A DNA stretch of 64,000 bases from Exophiala sp. HKRS030 (Eukaryota > Ascomycota > Eurotiomycetes > Chaetothyriales > Herpotrichiellaceae): assembly GCA_023897205.1 (NCBI GenBank), contig JAHWDD010000005.1, positions 4,340,001 through 4,404,000 of the forward strand, written 5' to 3'. The notes beneath the pieces are model-generated. The model was given only the letters and a program-made list of their open reading frames with translations. It did not search any database and was not told the origin of the DNA. A program made the translations under genes and the position numbers. Of the stretch, positions 32,797-43,130 are shown in pieces; positions within the stretch are counted from its first letter, which is position 1, and every line of letters begins with the position of its first letter.

Positions 32797-33645
32797 TCAC
32801 AAAACATTTCTTCTCTGTTCTTCTTCTTGCCTCCTCCTCGACTTCATGGCTTGATATTCGAGCCACGACCTGGGTGCGGGATCGGAATTATGAGACCGTG
32901 CTCTCTGAATACCTCCTGTCCATGGCCCGGCATTTACGGCAATGTTATATCGCTGTGGTTCGGGTGCTGAATTGGTATGAGCCAAAGAATAATCTCGGTA
33001 GGATGTTGCATCCTCTTGGTATCTATTGGGAGCAAGACTTTCGGTATTAGTTCCTGAAGTCATACTCGATTCTCCACTTGGAGATATCGATCTCTTGGGA
33101 CGAAGTGCCTGCATGCTCGTGCTGGGCGTCAACGTCCGACTTTCATGCTTCCACCGAATCAGCTCGCTAGTCTCATATGTGGGAGGCTGTTCCTCGTTCC
33201 GAGCCATTTGTGACATCAGCCGGAGCGTGGAAATATTCTGTGTCAAGGTGGTGTGCACAATATCCAGCCTTCGCAAGGCTGCCGCTATGTTGGAGTCATC
33301 ATTCACCACCCACATCACTCGCGTCCTAAACCGGATCTTGCCATCGGCCTCACGATCAACGCGAGCTGGCTCAAGAAGCATGGAAACTTCTCGGGCGGCC
33401 TTGCTCGTGTCTTCAATCACTCTTTTATAGTCCTTGATCTCGGAAGCTGATAGACTGTCGCTCATATTGTTCAAGAGCTCTCGGCACTTTTGTATGTTTT
33501 GACAGGCGTGCTGGGCTGTAATGAAATATTCTTCAGTTTGCCGGTCAACCGCACGCAGCGCATAGCTGTATTCGAAGATCTTGATCACCAGTGTCAACCC
33601 CGAACTGACGCCAGAGGCGACGGATGACCATGGAGCCAAACTCAT
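32797..33645 (-). CDS. Helical 'fungal N-terminal domain' protein
   Basis: 282 codons from ATG 33645 (MSLAPWSSVASGVSSG). An upstream in-frame ATG at 33744 would add 33 residues but the later one opens with the typical hydrophobic first helix (SSGLTLVIKIFEYSYALRAV). Residues 1-170 look all-helical and include RIRF-like core text (DGKIRFRTRVMWVVNDDSN, ALRRLDIVHTTL), a pattern found at the N-terminus of many fungal STAND/NLR-like and signalling proteins. The C-terminus is Ser/Pro/Arg-rich and disordered, ending in a charged tail. No NTPase follows, so this is the domain on its own. Convergent with the membrane protein upstream, 106 bases apart. Function unknown. Confidence 0.68.
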   Translation of the reverse strand: MSLAPWSSVASGVSSGLTLVIKIFEYSYALRAVDRQTEEYFITAQHACQNIQKCRELLNNMSDSLSASEIKDYKRVIEDTSKAAREVSMLLEPARVDREADGKIRFRTRVMWVVNDDSNIAAALRRLDIVHTTLTQNISTLRLMSQMARNEEQPPTYETSELIRWKHESRTLTPSTSMQALRPKRSISPSGESSMTSGTNTESLAPNRYQEDATSYRDYSLAHTNSAPEPQRYNIAVNAGPWTGGIQRARSHNSDPAPRSWLEYQAMKSRRRQEEEQRRNVL

Positions 33646-34458
33646 GATGATTTTAGTGTGTTCTTTGCAGATTGTGCAGAGTTTTAGACAATCGATACTG
33701 GTACCAACCTGATATCTAGATGATGTAAAACGGAGGGCTTGCATTCAATACTTGATGCCTGCGATCAGGCTGAACGCCACCATCGCCGGCATCGATCAGT
33801 TGACATGAAAAATACTACTAGTTTGCCTTGTGGGAGCAAGGTCTGCCTCGTTGTGCATTGCCAGACACGGACACCCCAGTGAGGCACACTCTCTCCACCA
33901 CCCGTATTCTGAGGAATCGTAGCAGGCTCACTTGACGTACGCATGACCTTGAAGGCTGGCGGTTTCCGATGCCATGGGCTGATGAGCATTAAATGGGCAT
34001 TCATCCCGATGAGCTCGATTTTCCAGACCAATGAATGGGAAGCGAGTTACGATTGTGGTTCGTTCATGCATACTAAAGCAGCGACAGCCTGATCCGATCA
34101 TCATGTCAATTCCACAATTGCCCCTTTTGGCACTCTTTGACTACTTGGCTTCTAGCTGCCTATTAGTTTCTAGGGGTGAGCTGGACTTTGCTCATTTAGA
34201 TGTACGCATTCGAAAGCGAAAACGTCACAAGAGCCGCCCCATTTCGCGCACCCTCTGGTTAATGGAGGGTCGCGTGGAGGACGACAGCGGAGGGGATACG
34301 AGAGCTCATCAGGCTGAGTTCGAGTGAGCGACAACAGACTCTGCGAGAGAGGCTTAAGGCCCTTACACCTTCGACTCATGCTCAAGGGCATTTGCCTTAC
34401 TTTCAGCAACAGAAACATGACAGCAAGCAAAGATCTTCATCAAACCGTAGCACACAAC
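33646..34458. other. Intergenic, divergent promoter region
   Basis: About 810 bases between divergent starts. ORFs such as 34031-34327 look like noise. No element identified. Confidence 0.4.
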
Positions 34459-35546
34459 ATGATATTTCAGACGCTTCTTCCAATTCTTTTTGCATTCTTC
34501 AGCACTTCATACGCTTTCTTGGGCTATGGGGAACCACTCCAGACGGGCTATGTCGCCTTGGATCCGCGGGGAATATCTCCTCGACCTACGCCGCCACCAT
34601 ATCTGAACGTCCATGCCCGAGACGAGCTGCACAAGCGAGACTGGACGGATACTTGTGCGTTTGTCAGCGGCAATCCTTTGACATGCAATTCGCCCCTGGT
34701 TTGTGCATATAACACGCCGCTGGGGTATATGGCTTGTTGCTCCACGGATAGCACAGGTAGTTTATTGGACCCGTGCATCATGACGACACGGTGTGTCAAT
34801 CAAAACCAGAGTGTGTCGATTTGTGCAACTACCACCAGTCCATGCATCGGACAAGCGACGGGAATATGGTAAGTAGTTCTTTACTCCAAAGCAGAATCAC
34901 CTAGACCACCTGAAGACTGCAAACTGACCGGCTCTCCGACGCAGTGGCAACCCAACTTTCAATCCTCAGAACAGCGCCTGCCTGACCATTGTGCTCTACG
35001 CCGGTGCCTATACCTACACGACGCTGAGATGCGGCACAGCAGCTGCTGTTCTCATCGCTACACCACCGCCCACTATCGCAACGACAACGACAACGACAAC
35101 GACACGCACCACGTCCAAGACAACAACGACGACCTTCAGATCCACGACCACCACAACCACTTCTTCAGTACCATCAGATATCCTAACAACATCGAGAACC
35201 ACACGGACAACAACCTCAGAACCCCCACGACGAGCGACGACTTTATCGCAACAACTTCCAACGCACAAGCAACGACAACATCTGTGCGGAGCACCCGTTA
35301 TAGCACTACCTCCACTGCATACGAATCGCCCTCTTCATTCTCAAGTTACGACTCCGGCTCCAGCTCCGACTCGGAAAATAAGTCCAGCCATACAGCTGCC
35401 ATTGCTGGTGGTGCCGTTGGGGCGTGGTTGGGTTGCTAATCTTGGCGGCGTTTATCACCTTTGTCGTCCGTCGTATCAAGAAGAAGAACCGTGAGGCAAG
35501 GGAGAGCGCGGGCGAAATGACGGGGGCGCCGTATGTGCCGAGGTAG
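34459..35546 (+). CDS. Secreted Cys-rich, S/T-rich single-pass membrane protein (two -1 breaks)
   Basis: Two exons: 34459-34868 and 34945-35546; 337 residues once two bases are restored. ATG 34459 gives a signal peptide (MIFQTLLPILFAFFSTSYA). The ectodomain has about a dozen Cys (DTCAFVSGNPLTC, MACCSTDSTG, TLRCGTA), then a long Thr/Ser tract. Breaks occur at CCCCC 35222-35226 (TTSEPP then TTSDDFIATTSNAQ) and at GGGG 35419-35422 (IAGGAVG then GVVGLLILAAFITFVV). Only with both added does the frame reach a single membrane helix, a basic stop-transfer (RRIKKKNRE) and a TAG at 35544. The exon phase then closes exactly, which supports the repair. It resembles cell-surface sensor or adhesin-like proteins; ligand unknown. 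Confidence 0.75.
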
Positions 35547-37638
35547 ACCAGGCTTGAGAGGGACGATGTGCATGGTTGTGTAATATTTGGTGTCTATGGG
35601 GAGGGAAAGGATGTTTTATGGATCGCCTGGTTTTATAGGGAAGCTGGTAATGGTGGAGAGGATTGGACAACAACAAAAGGGAATAGTCATCGTATAATTG
35701 TACCTTCATCACATGGTCCTCGTGTAAAAATATCCAGGTCTCAAAGAACATCGCGATACGTATGACTTCAACTTAGACAATCCTGCTTAACAGGGTGGAT
35801 GTGATTCTAATAATTCAACGGTCGAAGTACCCTGCAAGGGAAAATGAAACGGCGTGATAGACGCCATCTGTGCACACTGAGTTTCAAATGGGATGTTCGA
35901 CGATTTCTCAAGGATCAATATTCCCAGCCTATATCCTCACGCGTGACTATGTCTAGTTAAGACGGGATGGGAGGCCTTTTGAGCTACGAGGCTCGCGGGT
36001 TCAGGGGCACATAGCGATCCCGGACATCAGCGTGTCCTTCTGATGGAATAAAGCCTCTGGCAGCTGTCATAGGCTATGCATTTCAACCCGAAAAAATTGG
36101 GGATTCTGCTTATCTGGGCAGCCAAATGTAAGTCCTACTTATTGCACGTGAACACTCAGCTTTACGTTACTGTCTGTTTTCGACTTGCATGGCGTTTATA
36201 CTCGTTTTTCTCTGTCATCGCTTTCGATTTAGGCAGTTAGATTCTTCCAAGCTCGTAGGACACTTGTCGTGGACACCGATACTGCCATGTCTGAGGCTAG
36301 CTTCATAGAACTATCAAGACAGTAACAAATCTGTTACAAGTATAGCCAACATAGCCCTGTGGCCACCGGAGCGTAGTAGCAGGGCCAGTCCAATTTAAAG
36401 TCTCAGGACTTGATCCAGACAACAGCTAGAGCGGTCAAGGGAAGAGTGCGCGTGGTCAAGTGCCTCTGTGCCGTTTGCACACCGAGTGTATCGAACCTTA
36501 GGGTAACGAGTGAATTCCGAGTCAGACCCGACCAGCACGGCCAATATCCACCGAGCAAAGCGATGTCATAGGCTGATATCGCCATTGTAACAGTTGCAAG
36601 AGGGTAGCAGGGTGAACTTGGGAGAAAGAGGAAAGCCATGAACTCAACGATACTGGAGAGGCAAGGCATCAGATTAGAACAAACAGGTGGACACATCGTA
36701 GGCGAAGTCGCCAAGATTCCAGGAACATGTCCTACTCGCCAGGAGGAGCTGAGAATCAAAGTGAGTTGAAAATGCCGGCATTTTTTGAATAGCCTTGGCA
36801 ATGTAGTGTCACGGTTAATAGAGATCTGATATGCAGAAAGAGATAGATCAGACAGATTCGCATCGCCTCTTAGGCTAATAACAATACAGCCCCAGGAGAT
36901 ACGTGCTGCTAAAGAGATAGGTTGAGGCGGGTTTATTGCTTTGCCAAGAGTGATTTGCTCCATCCCCGCTCCGCCCTCGTCTTGGCCGCTTGGGGTACCC
37001 CGCGTAAACTCCCCGTAGGCTCGACACCAGTCCTGGGAATCCTGGGCTGTGTCAAGGGCAATAACGGAGCCAGAACCAAAAGTACCTCTTGAGCAGGTCC
37101 ACTGTGAAAGCCGTAGTGTCGGCCAAACAAATGGACATCCGAGGCCTTGTCGTTTGCAACTGTCTGGCTAAATTGTTAACAATCTCCAATACCTCGATTC
37201 GGAGGCTCAGCTTGTGACTCTACCAAGGAATCTCCCACAAGGAGAAAGGGACTTGGCGGACGAATCAAAGAGCCAGCCATGTCGATCATATTCCTGATTC
37301 CGTTGTCGCTGGTATGACTTGTTAGGAAATGCGGGATCGGAAGGACACCCACCAATACTGTTGCTTGGACGATTGTTGTTCTCATCGTGAAATTTTGGCT
37401 TAGCACATGGAAGATGCACCCAGAACGCAGTCTTTGCATGATCGCCTCAAATATGCCATAACAGGAGTATCTCCGAGTGTTGGATATCATCTGAGTGATG
37501 TGCGCAGGGTAAGGGCTTCGTCCTGGTAAGTATATATCAGAAGCTGTCGCCTCCTTCTGCTCTGAAACATGACTGCTGGTCAAAGGCCTGAGTTAGCACG
37601 AGAGAAACAAGAGAGCGAGAGCATCCGGTAATATTGGT
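35547..37638. other. Intergenic, 2.1 kb, no supported gene
   Basis: Longest gene-free stretch. Minus-strand ORFs of 186 codons (36403-36963) and 135 codons (37176-37583) have no recognisable domain, poor splice signals and no frame continuity between them. A decayed gene or one broken by several base errors cannot be excluded. No repeats longer than a few bases noticed. Confidence 0.45.
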
Positions 37639-39348
37639 ATGTGGAACCTAACCAAACCGCCCAAGACTGGGAGTTATGTCGCATCGAAACCTCCAAAAGG
37701 ACAGTTCTTCTTTGCAGAAAGAACATGGGAGCGTGTCAAGTGGTGGCGCTACCCGCACATGCGAAGCCTTTACTTTTATTGTATCATTCTGATCCTCAAC
37801 AATGTGGCCAATGGGTTTGATGGATCCATGATGAATGGCTTGCAGGTATGTTTTGCTAGTGCTCCACTTCATATGGAATGTGGACTGATCCTTCTAGTCC
37901 TTGTCGTACTGGCGCGACTACTTTGGCGACCCGTCTGGAGCAAGATTGGGAATATTCTCTTCCATCATGACGCTAGGATCTCTTGCAGCGTTGCCATTCA
38001 TCCCGCCAATTTGCGATAAACTCGGTCGCAAATGGGGTGTAATGATTGGATCTTTTATCATTCTTCTTGGAGTGGGTTTGCAAGCTGGAGCTGCCAACTA
38101 TGAGATGTTTCTGGCAGGAAGATTCTTCATTGGCTTTGGTATGGCGATCACCATCGGAGCTGCGCCTTTACTGGTCGCTGAGATCTCCCATCCTCAAGAT
38201 CGAGCAGTCTTGTGTACGTTCATGGGTGTCTCTTGGTTCGTTGGATCCTTTATCGCATCCTGGACAACGTACGGAACTCTTCGGATTCACAGCGATTGGG
38301 CCTGGAGGCTGCCGTCACTCCTTCAATGTGTCTGCACACTCATCGTGATACCGATCATGTACTGGGTTCCAGAAAGTCCTCGTTTCTATATTTCCAAGGA
38401 CAAATTCGAAAAGGCCAAAGAGGTATTGACCTACTACCATGGTGTTGGCGACGATGCCGACGAGTTTGTCAATCTGGAATACCATGAAATATACACAATG
38501 CTAATGCTTGATCGAACTCTTGGAAATGCTGGAGGATATTCTGACTTCCTCAAGACGCCGGGAAACCGGAAAAGGCTCATGCTGGTCGTCTTCATCTCCT
38601 TGTTCCAGCAATGGGCTGGTGGTGGGCTCATCGGATATTATCTGAAGATCATTCTTGAAGATATTGGTATTAACAACCCCCAAGTTCAACTCGGTATCAA
38701 TGGAGGCCTGCGAGCCTGGGCTTTGGTTGTCAACACAGGACTGGCTTTTTTCGTGGACCGTCTTGGTCGTCGTACCATCATGCTCGTCAGTACGATCGGT
38801 ATGTTGACAGCCTTTACTGTTTGGACCATCATGTCGGCAAGACACGAAATCGGTGGCGAGAATGTCGGGCTTGCCAAAGCGATTGTAGCGACTATCTTCA
38901 TCTATGATTTTTTCAATGTGAGTTAGAAGTTATCTTCACAAAAAGGAATGATCACTAATACGTGGCTCAGAACTTTCAAACCGGTATCACAACAACCTAC
39001 AATTTGGAAATCCTGCCGTACGGGCTTCGTGCCAAAGGTACGACGCTTGCCAGCTTGACAATTCTGATTGCCTTGTTCTTCAATCAATTCGTAAATCCCA
39101 TCGCACTGGAGAATATCCGATGGAGGTACTACATCGTGTACTGTTGTTTCTTATTGTTTCAGGTCTGGTTCACATGGACTCAGGTGGTGGAAACGAGGTA
39201 CACGCCTCTTGAGGAAATATCCAGATTCTTTGATGGCGAGGAAAAGGATGTTGTTGAAATGACTAATGCCCACATGAAGCAAGTTGAGGTTGAAGAGGGT
39301 GACGGGCCCAAACCGGCGGCTACACATATTGAGAGCCAGAGGAGCTGA
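37639..39348 (+). CDS. MFS sugar transporter
   Basis: Three exons: 37639-37845, 37898-38917 and 38971-39348; 534 residues. Both introns (52 and 53 nt) have good GTATGT/GTGAGT donors and CTGAT/CTAAT branches. Signature text for the sugar porter family is present: GRKWGVMIGS after helix 2, AGRFFIGFGMAITIGAAPLL, PESPRFYISKDK after helix 6, FQQWAGGGLIGYY in helix 7 and DRLGRRTIML after helix 8. EILPYGLRAKGT follows helix 10. It is close to fungal lactose/hexose-type permeases at the plasma membrane. The substrate cannot be told from sequence. It lies upstream of a secreted M20 peptidase on the same strand; a shared nutrient role is only inference. Confidence 0.9.
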
Positions 39349-39977
39349 GGACAATAGCGTATCTGCAGCAGGAGAAATGGGTACTATTGCAGAGAAAGGA
39401 ACCACAACCCAAATGCCATGGAACAGTAGTGTTGTTGCTGATGAAAGTGCCGTACCTCTTACGGGATAAGACCCTTCTTTCGGCGATACCTGCATCAGCT
39501 AGTTCAATCATGATACTCTTGTTAAAGTCAAATGCTAGTGTTCAATAGGCCTTAACTGGTTTAACTGGGCTGGTCGCCCATGGAATATGTGTGAAAGCAT
39601 GACTGTGCTTTGAGAAGGTGTAGTTAGATATATCGACTAGGAGAAAGTTGCCGTTCATTAAGTTTTAATACGGAGATCCCAACCTGATTGGTCTAAACCT
39701 GGACGTAATCAAAACGATGATTGGATTGTTCAAATGGCAATAGGTACGTCCCTTTGCCTTTCCATCCGCCTTTCTACATGCTGTTTTTCAATACCTCCCA
39801 GGTTACTTCGTATCATACAGCAATTACTTCACATCTTCGTCGGAAGCAGATCTTTTCTACTTCTGGGTGTTTTTGGGACCGAGCAGTTGAACACAGCTTA
39901 TGTGTTCCTCGCTACACCAAGCTTTGTTTCCCAATTGTTGATGATCGCTTTAACCGAAGTTTGGAAGAATCGACAAA
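39349..39977. promoter_or_regulatory. Upstream region of the M20 peptidase gene
   Basis: 629 bases between same-strand genes. A 120-codon ORF at 39734-40096 overlaps the peptidase start in another frame and is not supported. Confidence 0.4.
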
Positions 39978-41312
39978 ATGAAAGTACCGAGTTTGGCTGC
40001 CACTCTGATAGTCACATTATGCTCATCACACGCTGCACGAGCCTCCATTTCGGACTATATACGACAAAATCCAATCTCTGGCAATTATATTCATGATACT
40101 GTCATTCATGACAAGTTCGATCGTGAAATTGCCTCATCACCTCTTCTGTCTCTTCATCGCGCAATCTGCGAAGTAGAGTCCGTGAGTGACAATGAGCTAG
40201 GGGTTGGCAAATTGATTATATCGTTTCTTGAAGCTCATAACTTCACGGTTGAAACTCAGAACGTTCCACCGCCAGATGCATCAAAGGATACAAAAGCTCG
40301 ACTCAATATTTATGCGTACCCAGACCCGTCGAAATATGGTTCTGCTGACGCAAAGAAATCCGGGATCTCTCCTAAAGTGCTGCTGAGCTCGCATATCGAC
40401 ACCGTACCACCACACATTCCATATTCGCTGTCCGTGCCTCCCAAGAAAACAGATTATTCGCGTGAGGATATTCTCATTTCCGGTCGAGGTACTGTTGACG
40501 ACAAGGCTTGTGTTGCTGTCCAGATTCAGACAATACTTGACCTGCTTGCCGACCCAGCCCAGGAAGTTGACCCTGCGGATCTGGCCCTATTATTGGTAGT
40601 CGGCGAAGAGACACGTGGAGATGGGATGAAGCATTTCTCGACGTCAGATTTGTACAAGCAGACGAAAGGCGACTACAAGGCAGTACTTTTTGGAGAGCCT
40701 ACAGAGGGAAAGCTAGCTGCCGGTCACAAAGGTATCTTCATGGTTACTATCAAAGCACACGGTAAAGCAGCACATTCAGGGTATCCGTGGTTAGGAAGGA
40801 GCGCTAACAGCATGATCTTGCCCGCTCTCCTGGCGCTCGATCGCCTTGGTGATATCCCTGAGGAAGAGGGTGGATTACCTCGCAGTGACAAGTTTGGCAA
40901 GAGCACAGTCAATGTTGGATTCATGCAAGGCGGCGTGGCGGGAAATGTTGTCCCCGAATTTGCAATTGCCGATGTTACTTTCAGATTGGCGGGAGGTACG
41001 GCGGAGCTGGCTCGAAAGATTGTCACAAAGGCTATCCGAGCTGTGGATCCAGATGAATTACTAGACTTGGTCTTTTCCCAAGGTTATGGTCCAGTTGTTC
41101 TGGACACCGACGTTGATGGCTTTGAGTCTCTCACCGTCAACTATGGGACTGACATTCCTAATCTGGTGCTTGATAAGAATGTCAAGAGATATCTGTATGG
41201 TCCTGGAAGTATTTTGGTCGCTCATGGAAGAGATGAAGCATTGACTGTGAAGAACCTCGAAGATGCACTGGCGGGGTATAAGAAGTTGGTACAACACGCA
41301 CTGAAACTTTGA
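39978..41312 (+). CDS. Secreted M20 family metallopeptidase
   Basis: Intact intronless 444-codon frame. Residues 1-22 are a signal peptide (MKVPSLAATLIVTLCSSHAA). Metal and catalytic residues of the M20 family are in place: H139 and D141 in LLSSHIDTVPP, D174 or D175 in GRGTVDDKACVA, the E210-E211 pair in VVGEETRGDG, E240 in FGEPTEGKL, and a C-terminal His in ILVAHGRDEAL. The dimerisation-domain hallmark KAAHSGYPWLGRSA is present. The protein is probably an extracellular or vacuolar di-zinc carboxypeptidase or aminoacylase. The substrate is not determined. N-glycosylation sites such as NFT (about residue 88) fit secretion. Confidence 0.92.
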   Translation: MKVPSLAATLIVTLCSSHAARASISDYIRQNPISGNYIHDTVIHDKFDREIASSPLLSLHRAICEVESVSDNELGVGKLIISFLEAHNFTVETQNVPPPDASKDTKARLNIYAYPDPSKYGSADAKKSGISPKVLLSSHIDTVPPHIPYSLSVPPKKTDYSREDILISGRGTVDDKACVAVQIQTILDLLADPAQEVDPADLALLLVVGEETRGDGMKHFSTSDLYKQTKGDYKAVLFGEPTEGKLAAGHKGIFMVTIKAHGKAAHSGYPWLGRSANSMILPALLALDRLGDIPEEEGGLPRSDKFGKSTVNVGFMQGGVAGNVVPEFAIADVTFRLAGGTAELARKIVTKAIRAVDPDELLDLVFSQGYGPVVLDTDVDGFESLTVNYGTDIPNLVLDKNVKRYLYGPGSILVAHGRDEALTVKNLEDALAGYKKLVQHALKL

Positions 41313-41853
41313 GGGGATATCTAGTAGTAAAGATAAGCCCAACGTCTTACTCTCAAAATTGTCTGCTCAGCAATTCTCGTGAACGAACTAAACTAGGCAC
41401 CTGCTAGGTAAAGTAGGTCTGAAGCATGACCGCGCTTGAAAAAGCAGACTAAAACCTCTGACAATGTCAGACTCATTGAAAGCTTGGGTTAGGTCGTCGG
41501 GATGAAGTCATGATTTCCACAACTGGCAGTCATCTGTCTGGAAGAAGCAATGACTCCTCACATTCATGCACCAGCAACTGCAAATCTGCCCTAAATCTCG
41601 AACCAAAATCGGTCGCGCGACTCGGCGGGCGATTCTGAGAGCGAAAAGACTTGCCAAGACCAAAAACCACGCTTTCCCCTTTCCAGCCCCAAGCCTAGCA
41701 CACACAAACCGCACAGGTCTTGGCACGCCGAACTTTTGCGACCGACACTTGCCAGTGGCCGCAGTTTGAAAGAAACTGATCCTGAACATCCCTCAATCGA
41801 CGACCACTCTTTCAATCTTACACATCTCGGTATCACCGTTGCCATTCGACACA
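41313..41853. promoter_or_regulatory. Upstream region of RPL36
   Basis: 541 bases. The last 100 bases are pyrimidine-rich, as usual for ribosomal protein gene leaders. Nothing else seen. Confidence 0.45.
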
Positions 41854-42639
41854 ATGGCAAAGGAAGCTACTGAGAAGTCCGGCATCGCCGTCGGACCCAA
41901 CAAGGGCTACGTGAGTCTCCTACCCTCGTTCTATCCGCACATCCCAACGATCGATGAACCGAAGAAAGACTGGGGACGACGAGCGATGAAGGACAGAGAG
42001 AGGCAGGCAGGACCGCAAGATCGACGCAAAGAGCCAGATCAACTTTGAACGACATCATTGCAATCATGTCTTCTACTGTTATTCCTCTCTCTGTCCATCA
42101 TCGATCGTCAACCTTCAAGCCTACCCATCCCACCCTCCAAAGAAGAAAATAGGCAAACCCACTAACCACCATAATTTTTCCACAATACAGAAAGTCACCA
42201 CCATCACCCCAAGCCTCGCATCAGCCGCACCAAGGGCCACTTGAGCAAGCGCACCGCCTTCGTCCGCGAGATCGTCAAGGAAGTCGCCGGCCTTGCACCA
42301 TACGAGCGTCGTGTTATCGAATTGTTGAGAAACAGCAAGGACAAGAGAGCGAGAAAGCTGGCCAAGAAGCGAGTATGTCTTCCACCGAAACCCCCATGCC
42401 CATCCTCGTTCGCTGCATGGTATCAAGAGCGTTGCAGCCTCGATTGAAATTAGTGTTGTTCATATCATCACATTTCACGTCTGAGGGTTGTGATGCTCTA
42501 CTCCTCTTTGAGCGTATGTCACACCATTGAATACGAGGTCACTAACTCCGTTCTACAGCTTGGTACCTTCGGCCGTGCGAAGAGGAAGGTCGACGAGCTG
42601 CAACGAGTCATCGCCGAGTCGAGAAGAGCTGGTCATTAA
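41854..42639 (+). CDS. RPL36: 60S ribosomal protein eL36 (one -1 break as given)
   Basis: Three exons: 41854-41910, 42191-42372 and 42559-42639; 106 residues with one base restored. Introns are 280 and 186 nt, long for this window but common in ribosomal protein genes. Exon 1 codes [19 protein letters not shown]. Exon 2 codes [20 protein letters not shown], and exon 3 [14 protein letters not shown], both near-invariant in eL36. The frame breaks at CCCC 42207-42210, just after KVTTIT: one more C gives [18 protein letters not shown] and matches the family. As given, the frame would stop after 17 codons of exon 2. eL36 is a core large-subunit protein, so a null is unlikely. Confidence 0.93.
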
Positions 42640-43130
42640 AAGTCTGATGCAACAAGACGAGACGCGGGAGGAAGAAAAATGGCGGGTTCAGACTTTTGCG
42701 AATGGACGGCTGGTGTAGCTCAAAACGCAATTGCAATGGAATTGATCAAGGATGCTTCTCGCTGATGCCCACCAAATAAAACCAACAACTTTTGCCTTGG
42801 GGATCTGGAAAGGGGAATTGTGCACAATTGCATCATCGTGAGGATGCCAGGTAGAGAAACTTCAGCAACAAGTTCGAGGTTTTCCCATCCTAGTATCTTT
42901 GGCCGTCTGTTTTACGGTAACGAGAACATCAATGATACCAAATCTACCAACTTGGCCCTCCATGTGAACCAGCAGCATTCTTGAAGCAAAAGGTTTATGA
43001 AGCATTGACAAACAAAAAGACTTGGTGCATATATCCGTATTTTCTCATTATTCATTATACAGTGACTCGAGTCATACATATCTCCTCTCCCCCCAACACC
43101 CTCCCGCGGTTTCGTCCAATATCTCACGCG
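42640..43130. other. Convergent 3' region of RPL36 and the Rad60/Esc2-like gene
   Basis: 491 bases between stop codons. No supported gene. Confidence 0.5.

Noticed and set aside
36403..37583. Long minus-strand ORFs that might be a decayed gene
   Set aside because: I translated all minus-strand frames here and found no recognisable family or consistent splice plan. A broken gene remains possible but unsupported.
41911..42558. snoRNA inside the long RPL36 introns
   Set aside because: A few C-box-like GATGA strings occur, but no paired D box or terminal stem could be found.
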